Positions 19,142 through 27,448 of a DNA stretch of 64,000 bases are shown one piece after another. The DNA is taken from positions 64,621 through 128,620 of the forward strand of contig JAFUSU010000004.1 of NCBI GenBank assembly GCA_017467515.1, given 5' to 3'. Every line of letters starts with the position of its first letter. The stretch's first letter is position 1. Source of the stretch: Alphaproteobacteria bacterium (GTDB lineage Bacteria; Pseudomonadota; Alphaproteobacteria; RF32; CAG-239). The position numbers were made by a program, and so were the translations under genes. A model generated the notes under the pieces. That model searched no databases. It was not told the origin of the DNA and saw only the letters and a program-made list of their open reading frames with translations.

Positions 19142-20110
19142 ATGAGTTTTAAAGTATTAGAATCAGTGTTAAGACCTTTAGCCTATTGGTATAATCAAGA
19201 AAACATAGAGGAAGTAGCAATCAACAGAGCCGGACAAATTTGGTTAAGATTGCGCGGCAAAAGAGCCTATCCGTGGGTTATGTACAAAGATGAAAAGCTC
19301 AGCAAGGAATATTTAACGGATTTACTCTATATCATTGCAAATACTTATGAGCTTCCGTTTGACCCAATTCAAGGAACACCGGTTGTGTATGCAACGATTC
19401 CGGGCGACCATCGTTTTTCGGCGATTTGCGGAAAAAACGTAATGTATGATCAAGGCGATTTAACGGGAGGCATTGCTTTAACAATTCGTGTTCATAGTGA
19501 TGATGTTGCCTTTGGTTTGGGCGACTATGGCCTAAAACAAGGCGAGCAGCTTCACAAAATTAATCCATTGAGAGCGATAAAAGATCCGGAAGATCCTTAC
19601 GAGCGACTACTGCTGAGTATTAAGCGAGGAGATCATATTCTTGTGAGTGGTGCCACCGCCACCGGAAAAACAACATTTTTAAATAATTTATTGAAAATAT
19701 TGGATATTCATAAAAGAATTATCACAATTGAGGATACCCGAGAATTAATTGTTCCACATCCTAACCGTGTGCATGTGGTTATGTCGCGTACGGATCAAAC
19801 CAACGATTTCAGCTACGCGAAAATTATTGACTTAGTGGTTCGTTTTACGCCCGATGCAATCATCGGAGGGGAAATTTCAACAAGTAATGCCGGCGCTCTA
19901 TGGGAGTTGATGGGATCAGGACACGATAACTGCTTGGCTACAATTCACGCCGAAAGCTCAGAGGCGGCTTATGCTGCTTTCACAGATCGTATTTTGCATA
20001 GTTACCCGAGCATTGATAGAGCTAAAACGATTCAGGAAATGCATAAAAAACTGCGCGTTGTTCAGATTAACAGAGATGGAAACTTGCGCGCCGTAACAGA
20101 AGTCACATAA
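19142..20110 (+). CDS. virB11: VirB11-family traffic ATPase
   Basis: VirB11 is the hexameric cytoplasmic ATPase at the base of type IV secretion systems that switches between pilus building and substrate transfer. This 322-residue protein has an N-terminal domain of about 130 residues and a RecA-like domain with Walker A GATATGKTT (about 170-178), the Asp box ITIEDTREL, a Walker B-like region TPDAIIGGEIS, and the His box TIHAES (about 266). Length is typical of VirB11, and the gene follows virB10 by 11 bases as in classical virB operons. DotB and PilT relatives share these motifs; the N-terminal domain and gene order favour VirB11. Confidence 0.9.
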   Translation: MSFKVLESVLRPLAYWYNQENIEEVAINRAGQIWLRLRGKRAYPWVMYKDEKLSKEYLTDLLYIIANTYELPFDPIQGTPVVYATIPGDHRFSAICGKNVMYDQGDLTGGIALTIRVHSDDVAFGLGDYGLKQGEQLHKINPLRAIKDPEDPYERLLLSIKRGDHILVSGATATGKTTFLNNLLKILDIHKRIITIEDTRELIVPHPNRVHVVMSRTDQTNDFSYAKIIDLVVRFTPDAIIGGEISTSNAGALWELMGSGHDNCLATIHAESSEAAYAAFTDRILHSYPSIDRAKTIQEMHKKLRVVQINRDGNLRAVTEVT

Positions 20111-20210
20111 TCCCTTAAAATAGTTGCTCTAAGGCGTAAATATTAACCTGAAATTTACAACCTTCTGCTAATCTGGTAAAAGATAGAAATTTAACCAGAG
20201 ATTGACTGAC

Positions 20211-22679
20211 GTGGAAAGTTCAACGAAAATTAAGAAGAATTATAAGCTGATGGGGACAGAAAGCGATCCTGTCATCATTGCTCAGCGTCTGCTCAATTTG
20301 TATCGGCAACTTCATATTTTCAGTTCAGATAAAAAAGATGCCTACGACAGAATGCTGTTGGAACAACCTGCTGAAATAAAGAAAATATTAGGTACTTTAC
20401 CCGGAGGAATAGTTGTTCAACAGTATATTGCAGATTTGGAAGCTGAAAAAGGACTGGCTGTTGAAAATTTTGAAAATGATTTACCTCCTAAACCGGAACC
20501 GGTAGCCGCACCGGTATTTACAGCAGATCCACAGGGAACGCAAAGAGCGGCACCTGTTCAACCGACTGTGGTTTCCGTTGCTAATGATCCTGCAATGATA
20601 AAGGGAATTGTCGATGCTTTTAAGGAAGCAATAATCACTTCTGAAAAAAATCGGAAAGAAGACACAAAAGAATTAGCGCAAACAATTGTTGCTTTGCAAA
20701 GCAAATTAATGCAAAGTATGATGGCAAAAATGCCCACAACACCGGCTCAAAATCCGACGGTTGAAGCAAAATCGGCAACGGTCGAAACCACAAAGGTAAC
20801 CACGGTTGAAACAAGAGTAACATCATCAAATGAAGCGTCCGGAGGCATACAAGCTTCGCAATTGGAAGATATTGTTGCCGGAATTTCAAGAGCTCAATCT
20901 CAATTAATCAAAGAAATGGCGGCAACGCAAACGGAACAGCTGTCACAATTAATCAGTAAAGTTCTTAAAGAAATACAGCAAATGTCAACGCAGACATTAA
21001 TTGATGCTGTGCAGGCCGTTCATCGTGAAAATATGGATTTTTTTAAAAATCAAATATTCAGTAGTGTCAGTATGGTTCCTATCAATAAAGAAATGGCTGA
21101 TGACGAAGATGATGAAGATTATTTTTATGAAAGAAAAAAAGCAAAAAAATCCAAAAAACGCAACACACTTCGGACCGAAGAAAAAAATGCCGAAGATTAT
21201 GAATGGCAGTATGTTTCGGAACCGATAGAACAAGAAACATATCAGGATGAAGAAGATAAAGATAATGCGGATGAATGGGAATACGTTGAGGAACCTGTTC
21301 GGGAAGAAGTTACAAAAACAAAATCTTCCTTAGATGATGAACCGGATCCGACAGATAATTTTTTACCGCAATCATTTGTGGAAAATGAAAGAAACAAACA
21401 AAAAGATGATGACGTTTTTTTCCGACCGGATGAAGCCGAACCGGATATAAGAGATTCTTTTCAGCAAGATGAAAAAATTAGTGAAATAAAGAATGATGAA
21501 GATTTTTCGGAAGATAAAAATACAGAAGAAATACAGGAAAAAAATAACGAAGAGTATGAATGGGAATATATAGATAATGTTCAAGATGAAAATAAAATAG
21601 AGTCGGAAAGCACTATATCTCAGAAAGCCGAAGAAGGTGAAGACTACGAGTGGGCGTATGAGGAAGAAGAAACGCCTAAAGAGGAAGTTGAAGCCGAGCC
21701 TGAGCCTGAACCGAAACCCGAACCCGAGCCGGAAATAGAAACGGTAGAGGAAGAAAATCCACAGGAGGAAAATGTTGAGCCGATTGATTTAGACGGTGAA
21801 GAAACGTTTGCGGAACCTGAAGAAGAAAGTGCACCGCTTTCAGGAACCGAAGAAGGTGAAGATTACGAGTGGGCGTATGAGGAAGAAGAAACACCTAAAG
21901 AGGAAGTTGAAGCCGAGCCTGAGCCGGAACCCGAACCCGAGCCGGAAATAGAAACGGTAGAGGAAGAAAATCCACAGGAAGAAAATGCTGAGCCGATTGA
22001 TTTAGACGGTGAAGAAACGTTTGCGGAACCGGAAGAAGAAAGTACACCGCTTTCAGAAACCGAAGAAGGTGAAGACTACGAGTGGGAATACGTAGAAGAT
22101 GATGAAGAACCTGAAAAAGATACAGAAGACAGTGCAAATGCAACAGATTTAGATGTCGAAACAGAAAAAAAAGAAGATTCAGAACCGGAAGAAGATTATG
22201 AATGGGAGTATGTTGAAGATGGGGAAGCTGAAGAAGGAGAAGATTACGAATGGGAATACGTAGAAGATGAGCCTCAAACAGAAGAAAATCCGGAAGATAA
22301 TGTATTGCCGATTAATTTAGATGAGGAAGAAAAAGAACCGGAAGCAGCATCTGAGCAAGATGAAAACAATGAAGAAGACTATGAATGGGAATATGTAGAA
22401 GATGGGGAAGCTGAAGAAGGTGAGGATTACGAATGGGAATATGTAGAAGACGAGCCTCAAACAAAAGAAAATCCGGAAGATGACGCATCGCCGATGGATT
22501 CAGAAAAGCAAACAGAGGAAGAAATTTCAATAGATGACTTACTTTCAGAAAGTGCAACGGAAAATTCTGAGGCAGTTTCCAAAGCAACACCTAAAAAATC
22601 TAAGAAAAAAAAGAAAAAGAATAAAAATAAAAACAAAAGAGCAAAAGAAAACACAATAAAAGAAACCGGAAATATTTGA
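20211..22679 (+). CDS. Acidic cytoplasmic protein with about ten Tyr-Glu-Trp-Glu-Tyr repeats
   Basis: About 822 residues, with no signal peptide or membrane segment. Residues 1-75 look like a small folded helical domain, followed by a Pro/Ala/Thr-rich linker and a helical, Gln-rich region (about 220-290). From about residue 325 the protein is extremely acidic and contains about ten copies of an E-D-Y-E-W-[EQA]-Y core at irregular spacing, including a duplicated block of about 80 residues (about 480-640). The last 35 residues are Lys-rich. The charge pattern suggests a disordered scaffold with aromatic stickers. It starts at a TTG (20202) or the GTG at 20211; I prefer GTG because the AGAG box is ten bases upstream of it and only one base from the TTG. 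It follows virB11 by 100 bases. Function unknown. Confidence 0.7.
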   Translation: MESSTKIKKNYKLMGTESDPVIIAQRLLNLYRQLHIFSSDKKDAYDRMLLEQPAEIKKILGTLPGGIVVQQYIADLEAEKGLAVENFENDLPPKPEPVAAPVFTADPQGTQRAAPVQPTVVSVANDPAMIKGIVDAFKEAIITSEKNRKEDTKELAQTIVALQSKLMQSMMAKMPTTPAQNPTVEAKSATVETTKVTTVETRVTSSNEASGGIQASQLEDIVAGISRAQSQLIKEMAATQTEQLSQLISKVLKEIQQMSTQTLIDAVQAVHRENMDFFKNQIFSSVSMVPINKEMADDEDDEDYFYERKKAKKSKKRNTLRTEEKNAEDYEWQYVSEPIEQETYQDEEDKDNADEWEYVEEPVREEVTKTKSSLDDEPDPTDNFLPQSFVENERNKQKDDDVFFRPDEAEPDIRDSFQQDEKISEIKNDEDFSEDKNTEEIQEKNNEEYEWEYIDNVQDENKIESESTISQKAEEGEDYEWAYEEEETPKEEVEAEPEPEPKPEPEPEIETVEEENPQEENVEPIDLDGEETFAEPEEESAPLSGTEEGEDYEWAYEEEETPKEEVEAEPEPEPEPEPEIETVEEENPQEENAEPIDLDGEETFAEPEEESTPLSETEEGEDYEWEYVEDDEEPEKDTEDSANATDLDVETEKKEDSEPEEDYEWEYVEDGEAEEGEDYEWEYVEDEPQTEENPEDNVLPINLDEEEKEPEAASEQDENNEEDYEWEYVEDGEAEEGEDYEWEYVEDEPQTKENPEDDASPMDSEKQTEEEISIDDLLSESATENSEAVSKATPKKSKKKKKKNKNKNKRAKENTIKETGNI

Positions 22680-22854
22680 CAATAATTTTATCATTTTTGG
22701 TGAAGAAAATAAGGGAAACATTATATTTAAGATGTTTCAAGGAAGTGAAGGTCGGATTCTGAAAGCTAAGTTGGGTATAATATATTAAAAAGTAATTTAC
22801 AAAAAGAAGCCCTTTTACTAAACTTAAACAAACTGAATGGGAGTAAATGAGGAT

Positions 22855-23469
22855 ATGGAGCAAGAAAACCAATCGCCGCAAAAAGCAGGAGCTCAAAAGA
22901 CGCCGGAAAACACAATATCTAAAGCGCAAAAGGTTTCTTCCGGATCTGCCGTAAGCAAAGAAACATTGTGGTATCTGGATAATTATATTTTATTGCGTGA
23001 TTACTATGATAGAACAATATCTCGTATTGCCGCTCGTTGTGTCCGGATGGGGAATATTGCGATGGAAGAATATCCTCATTATAATTATATATTGGATGTT
23101 CTTCAAGAAATCAGCGAAACGGGGAATTTTGTTCTGTCCCATAAAGAACTCTATCCGTATGTTGAGAAAAAAATAAAAGGCGGTGTTGAGGCCTTACGCC
23201 GAAACTTGAAAGAATATGAAATGGAATTGCAGAAAAATTCATCTCCGGATATGATTAAAGAAGATGCTTCTGCAATCAATAAAATGAAAGAGGCTCTCGG
23301 AGAAATAGATATTAAAGATGATCCGACACAAGGCGCCGGAATGAATATGGATGACCTTATGAATAAACTAATGGCACAGAACCAAGTTGACACAAGCCAA
23401 TATGCAACATATGATGCAGAAGAAAAAATGCCGGTTTTGAATGAAGATACTCAGCCGAAAGGAAATTAA
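22855..23469 (+). CDS. Small soluble helical protein in the T4SS cluster, function unknown
   Basis: About 204 residues, hydrophilic and without signal peptide or membrane segment. The N-terminal 40 residues are disordered (Gln/Ser/Lys-rich); residues about 40-145 are predicted helical, with a Tyr-rich start (LWYLDNYILLRDYYDR), and the last third is acidic with Met-rich MNMDDLMNKLM. An in-frame ATG at 22837 is also possible but has no ribosome site. The next gene starts seven bases after its stop. It may be a cytoplasmic chaperone or adaptor of the secretion system by position only; I do not recognise the family. Confidence 0.65.
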   Translation: MEQENQSPQKAGAQKTPENTISKAQKVSSGSAVSKETLWYLDNYILLRDYYDRTISRIAARCVRMGNIAMEEYPHYNYILDVLQEISETGNFVLSHKELYPYVEKKIKGGVEALRRNLKEYEMELQKNSSPDMIKEDASAINKMKEALGEIDIKDDPTQGAGMNMDDLMNKLMAQNQVDTSQYATYDAEEKMPVLNEDTQPKGN

Positions 23470-23476
23470 TAAAAAA

Positions 23477-24724
23477 ATGACATTGATAAGAAAATATTTC
23501 TCATTTGTTTTTATTATGATATTGCTGGGTTGCTCCGTTTTTGAAACAGAACCTGAGCAGACACCGATTACGGCCAATGTTGATTTTATCTATCCTCAAG
23601 ATCCTCATCGCATAAGAACGACTAAAGGAGCAAATGATCTTGATTTAGAAACTCCCTTGAGATGTTATGTAAACTGGGAAACTCAAGAAATGATTAGTAC
23701 CATTCCGTATAATGTTAAAGCTTTTAACTTACGCCGAAATGACAGAAATGATCCGTTGCCGAAATTTGAGGTTACAGGCTTTTCTTTTGATACGACACCT
23801 GCTGAAAAAGCATTTAAGAATCTGTTGAAGGAAGCTGATATTAAAGTTGTTGCAAAAGATGCCCCCTATACAAGTATTTCTGCTGAAAATTTGCGCGGGG
23901 ATCTCTCGGGTGTTTTATCGATGTTGGCAAATGCCGCTGAGATAAATTATGCATACAATGCCGATAAAAAACAAATTACATTAAGTCGCAAAGCAAATTA
24001 TAGCTTATTTATTCCGGAATCGCGGATGATTATGCTGGGATTGTTAGATGTTTTACGCGGTGCGGGAATTACAGATATTACGGTCGATTGGCAGGATTAT
24101 TCCATTACCGTTGATGCCGATTATGAGCTACTGAATAAAATTCAGAACCTGATTAAATATTTTACGGATAATCCTGTTTTAATTACTTATGATGTTAGCG
24201 TTTTACGAATCTATCCTTACAATAAAAAAGATGTCAAGTGGCAAAACTTACTGAAAAATTTTGAATTCGGGACAATTCGAACCACAAAAACAGGGGTGAT
24301 AGGTCGTGTATTAACATCTTCAAATGAATTGAATATGCCTCATTTGTTGCAGTTTTTATCTCAGCAGGCTAAGGTAGAGGTTGTTTCTCAAGGAAAATTT
24401 ATTGTGCCGGAGCATTGGTTTGCCAGATTTGATGTCGGAAAATGCGGCAAAAGAAAAGCTGCAGAATCTGACCTGTCTATTTTAGCCAGAAGCTCTTTAG
24501 AAAAACAAGATACTCGAATTTTCACAGAATTGACACTGGATTCTACAGGAGGAGAAATTACTAAATTTAATATGCGTAGCCGTTTAGGTGAGAATTTTAT
24601 TATTTTTGGTATTCCTAATAAAATATTCAGCGATGGATCGGAACATTCCGAAACGGTAGTCTTTATGGTTCCTCGCTTGATAAGAACTCTAAAAACAACG
24701 AAACCGATAACAAATAATTTATAA
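23477..24724 (+). CDS. Secretin-like (PilN-family-like) outer-membrane lipoprotein
   Basis: About 415 residues with a lipoprotein signal peptide (lipobox LLGC, Cys at about 19). Residues about 95-175 resemble the secretin/TonB short N-terminal (N0/STN) domain: a PAEKAFKNLLKEADI helix, then a LRGDLSGVLSML segment and a final NADKKQITLS strand. The C-terminal third has secretin-like features: LPHLLQFLSQQAKVEVVS-type helix-strand, and near the end ETVVFMVPRLI, matching the closing strand-P-R-[IL] of secretins. It is short for a pore-forming secretin and could instead be a DotD/PilN-type lipoprotein ring component. An upstream in-frame ATG at 23441 would overlap the previous gene; 23477 gives a proper lipoprotein signal. 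It lies seven bases after the upstream stop. Confidence 0.65.
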   Translation: MTLIRKYFSFVFIMILLGCSVFETEPEQTPITANVDFIYPQDPHRIRTTKGANDLDLETPLRCYVNWETQEMISTIPYNVKAFNLRRNDRNDPLPKFEVTGFSFDTTPAEKAFKNLLKEADIKVVAKDAPYTSISAENLRGDLSGVLSMLANAAEINYAYNADKKQITLSRKANYSLFIPESRMIMLGLLDVLRGAGITDITVDWQDYSITVDADYELLNKIQNLIKYFTDNPVLITYDVSVLRIYPYNKKDVKWQNLLKNFEFGTIRTTKTGVIGRVLTSSNELNMPHLLQFLSQQAKVEVVSQGKFIVPEHWFARFDVGKCGKRKAAESDLSILARSSLEKQDTRIFTELTLDSTGGEITKFNMRSRLGENFIIFGIPNKIFSDGSEHSETVVFMVPRLIRTLKTTKPITNNL

Positions 24725-24733
24725 GAGGCAAAA

Positions 24734-25462
24734 ATGTCAGAATTTAATCAGAATATGGTCAGCAATGATGGTCTGCGCAAATTTAAAAAAGTTAAGCGTC
24801 CTGTTAAACGATTTGTTCCGGGAACTCCTGCGCAGCCATCAGCATCGCAGCCTGTTAATAATATTACGGAAATAGAAACGCAGCCTCTGAATGCGCAGTC
24901 AAATTTAGATGAACTGTTGGATAATCAGTTGAATTTGCCATCAATTAATGCGTCGCAACAAACTTTTCATCCTTTACGCCAGCCAGAGAATCAGGTTCAG
25001 ACAGAATCGCAGAAAACAGCTTATCAACAACAAAACAGATTTTTATCGGAAGATGATTTTGCACCTAAACCTCGTTTTATTGATACCTTAATGGAAGGAA
25101 ATTTATTTACCGTAAAAGGTGTTGCTCTTATTGCTGTTTTGATGCTTATTTTAGGCGCTTTAGTTACAAAATTGATTGTTGGCGGAAAAACAGTTGTAAA
25201 AGATGGCTTACAAGGTGTTGTTGTCAATACGGAAGTTCCGAGAGGACGCGCTCGTTGTGGCGTGGCAGAAAGAACACAAGGTTGTGTTCTGTATATTATG
25301 AATCCTCAACGCCGAGATTTACAGGGACGAGATTTTTATGATTTAGCTTCGCAATTAACAGGACGTCAGCGTTTTGTTGTCGAAACGGGAAATATGCGCT
25401 ACTCCAGTGCCAAAATTCGTCCGGGGGATATTGCTCAAATAAATATTCCGCCGTTGCAATAA
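24734..25462 (+). CDS. Single-pass membrane protein closing the T4SS cluster, function unknown
   Basis: A 242-residue protein. Residues 1-125 are polar, Gln/Asn/Pro-rich and probably disordered in the cytoplasm; one membrane segment lies at about 131-155 (GVALIAVLMLILGALVTKLI), then a periplasmic domain of about 80 residues with a Cys pair (RCGVAERTQGC) and a Val/Ile-rich end. It begins nine bases after the secretin-like gene and is followed by a strong terminator, so it is the last gene of the operon. The topology resembles accessory bitopic proteins of secretion or pilus systems, but there is no recognised motif. Confidence 0.65.
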   Translation: MSEFNQNMVSNDGLRKFKKVKRPVKRFVPGTPAQPSASQPVNNITEIETQPLNAQSNLDELLDNQLNLPSINASQQTFHPLRQPENQVQTESQKTAYQQQNRFLSEDDFAPKPRFIDTLMEGNLFTVKGVALIAVLMLILGALVTKLIVGGKTVVKDGLQGVVVNTEVPRGRARCGVAERTQGCVLYIMNPQRRDLQGRDFYDLASQLTGRQRFVVETGNMRYSSAKIRPGDIAQINIPPLQ

Positions 25463-25470
25463 GAAAATAA

Positions 25471-25504
25471 AAAAAAGAACCTCAGAAAAGAGGTTCTTTT
25501 TTTT
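25471..25504 (+). terminator. Rho-independent terminator of the first T4SS cluster
   Basis: A-run, nine-base-pair stem AAGAACCTC / GAGGTTCTT with an AGAAAA loop and a T-run of eight. It is symmetrical enough to also serve the convergent regulator gene on the minus strand. Confidence 0.85.
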
Positions 25505-25520
25505 GGAGTGAAAAGCTGCT

Positions 25521-26492
25521 TTACAAGTAAATGGCAACAACTTTATGTAAATGATTTAATTCATTATTGCCGATTTTAATCTTTTCATCAGGATTCCAAC
25601 GCATTCCATATAAAGCGCCGGTTTCGTCTTCTCTTATACTTAAAACTTGAGCTGTTTCTTCTGTCGGATAATAAATAGCAATGTCTCCGACGCTGACAAC
25701 GTCTTTCGGATCAACCAACAAGACAGAGCGCGTAGGAAGAAGACTTCCTAACCGACGGGTACACAAATTAAGTGCATACGCTTCTTTTTTATTATAGAGT
25801 TGTGAAGGGCGCTGTACCTTTTTCGTTTCCTGTGTAAAATCAACGTAAATATCGCCATCTTTACCGGCAACACCATAAACAGAAATTTTCATTGTGTCCT
25901 GAGAATTTGAGGTAAAGGCGGAAATTGCACCACGAGGGGTTGATAACAATTTGTATTTTGCATCATTACGTTGAATGATTTCTTCAAGCATACCCTTTTC
26001 TTCAAGCTTTTTAATGGTTTCTTTTAACTCATCGGGAGCCATACCGATAGCTTTGGAAATATTCTTAAATTCTTTATCGGAAACTTCACGTTGTCCCATT
26101 TCAATACGGTGATAAACGGATAAGGTCATATCAGCACTTTCGGCGACTTCAATCAGTGTCAAATTCTTCTCGTTACGAATTTGGCGCAAGCCGGCACCTA
26201 AAGTTTTCAAACCGCTTTTTTCATTTATTTTATTGCGACGTTCTTGCTCTCTACGCCAAGATTGAACGACTTCCTGTTGAGAGTTTTGCTCGTTTACAAA
26301 CAAATCTTGCAAAGGGCAGTCTAAAAATTCAGCCACACGAACCAATTGCTCTTGGTCAACACGGCGATAACCTTTTTCAATTTTAGAGATAGCAGAAAGG
26401 CTTACGCCTAAATGATCGGCTAATTCCTGCATAGAACGACCACGCAATCTTCTGTACATTCTGATTTGATTCGGGAAAATAATTTCTTCCAT
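25521..26492 (-). CDS. Transcription regulator with two XRE helix-turn-helix domains and an S24/LexA-like C-terminus
   Basis: A 323-residue protein. HTH domain 1 is at about 7-62 (MQELADHLGVSLSAISKIEKG) and HTH domain 2 at about 98-152 (LTLIEVAESADMTLSVYHRIE). A helical linker follows, then a beta-rich domain (about 190-323) with the outline of a peptidase S24 / LexA-CI C-terminal domain, including SVGDIAIYYP and VLSIRED strands. The usual catalytic S-M pair is not visible at the expected site (LLPTRSVLLVDP), so autocleavage is doubtful. It is convergent with the secretion cluster across a shared terminator and has its own upstream region of about 150 bases. A regulator of envelope or secretion genes is plausible from position only. 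Confidence 0.75.
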   Translation of the reverse strand: MEEIIFPNQIRMYRRLRGRSMQELADHLGVSLSAISKIEKGYRRVDQEQLVRVAEFLDCPLQDLFVNEQNSQQEVVQSWRREQERRNKINEKSGLKTLGAGLRQIRNEKNLTLIEVAESADMTLSVYHRIEMGQREVSDKEFKNISKAIGMAPDELKETIKKLEEKGMLEEIIQRNDAKYKLLSTPRGAISAFTSNSQDTMKISVYGVAGKDGDIYVDFTQETKKVQRPSQLYNKKEAYALNLCTRRLGSLLPTRSVLLVDPKDVVSVGDIAIYYPTEETAQVLSIREDETGALYGMRWNPDEKIKIGNNELNHLHKVVAIYL

Positions 26493-26612
26493 TGTTTGTC
26501 ACCTTATATTTAATAAAACACAACAACTTAACAAACCATATAATAATATAAGAAAGCAAATAATCAAGAAAATAGTACAAAAAAAGACAATATGTGTACA
26601 AATATTGAAATA

Positions 26613-26647
26613 AAAAAAACCGTAAAATTTTTGTATTTTACGGTTTT
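26613..26647 (-). terminator. Rho-independent terminator of the sugar-transferase gene
   Basis: Stem AAAACCGTAAAAT / ATTTTACGGTTTT around a short TTTTGT loop, overlapping the sugar-transferase stop codon; A/T-runs flank both arms. Confidence 0.75.
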
Positions 26648-27347
26648 AATAAGAGATGTCTTGAAATTTTAATGTTTCAATCATAATAGCAATGTCTTTT
26701 ACCCAAGAGCGATGACGGATATAGTCGATATCATATTCCGAACAACGCTTGCTTGAAAGGGTTCTGCACGAATTTATTTGTGCCGGTCCGGTAATGCCCG
26801 GACGAAGTAGAGGACGAAGATAATATTGCGGATAAGCGCGAAATTCGTCAACGGCAAAATTCAGCATTGGTCTTGGTCCGACCAAACTCATCTCTCCTAT
26901 CAAGACATTGTAAAATTGGGGAAATTCATCCAAATGAGTTCTCCTGATGAATTTACCTATCGGAGTCACTCGCTCATCATTTTTATCTGCAATTTTTAAT
27001 GATGAATTTAAATACATAGAACGAAATTTATAACAAACAAACTCTTTCTCGAACAATCCTACTCTTTTTTGAGAAAAGATAATCGGTCCGGATGAGGTTA
27101 GTTTGATAATAATCCCCAATACAATATACAAAAGAGGAAGAATGCTCAGGCATACCAGCAAGGCGACAACAATGTCTGTCAATCGTTTTACAACGCAGGA
27201 AAATAAGGAAAATTTCTGCATGGGCAGAACATTGTATGCTGATGCGTAAGTGTTCCTCTCTCTCTGAAGGCGCCTTTCAGTGCGCGTAACAGCTATGCAG
27301 ATTCCCAGAAAAGCAATAGCTAAGGTAATAATCCATATCATAAGCAC
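26646..27347 (-). CDS. Polyprenyl-phosphate sugar-1-phosphate transferase (bacterial sugar transferase family)
   Basis: This family starts glycan synthesis by moving a sugar-1-phosphate from a nucleotide sugar to undecaprenyl phosphate at the inner membrane. The 233-residue protein has an N-terminal membrane segment (2-22) and a second hydrophobic hairpin at about 58-82. The catalytic domain then shows the family motifs CYKFRSM, RRTHLDEFPQFYNVL, GEMSLVGPRP and RPGITGPAQI. It is a compact member, without the N-terminal four-helix domain of WbaP/WcaJ. No other glycan genes are adjacent, so the product (O-antigen, capsule or exopolysaccharide) cannot be told. Confidence 0.88.
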   Translation of the reverse strand: MLMIWIITLAIAFLGICIAVTRTERRLQRERNTYASAYNVLPMQKFSLFSCVVKRLTDIVVALLVCLSILPLLYIVLGIIIKLTSSGPIIFSQKRVGLFEKEFVCYKFRSMYLNSSLKIADKNDERVTPIGKFIRRTHLDEFPQFYNVLIGEMSLVGPRPMLNFAVDEFRAYPQYYLRPLLRPGITGPAQINSCRTLSSKRCSEYDIDYIRHRSWVKDIAIMIETLKFQDISY

Positions 27348-27448
27348 AATAATTAGTTTTGCAAAAAGAAATAACAGGTGATATTCTGAGAGTCAAGTAT
27401 TTAAACGGTTTAAATTGACTGGCATTAAATGTGTACAGGGGAAGAGCA

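Noticed and set aside
5203-25462. A Dot/Icm (type IVB) system
   Set aside because: The large repeat-bearing VirB10 resembles DotG, but the gene order VirB8-VirB7-VirB8-VirB9-VirB10-VirB11 and the VirB9 and VirB11 motifs fit the VirB type better.
26646-27347. A polysaccharide biosynthesis locus around the sugar transferase
   Set aside because: No other glycosyltransferase, flippase or polymerase gene is adjacent.
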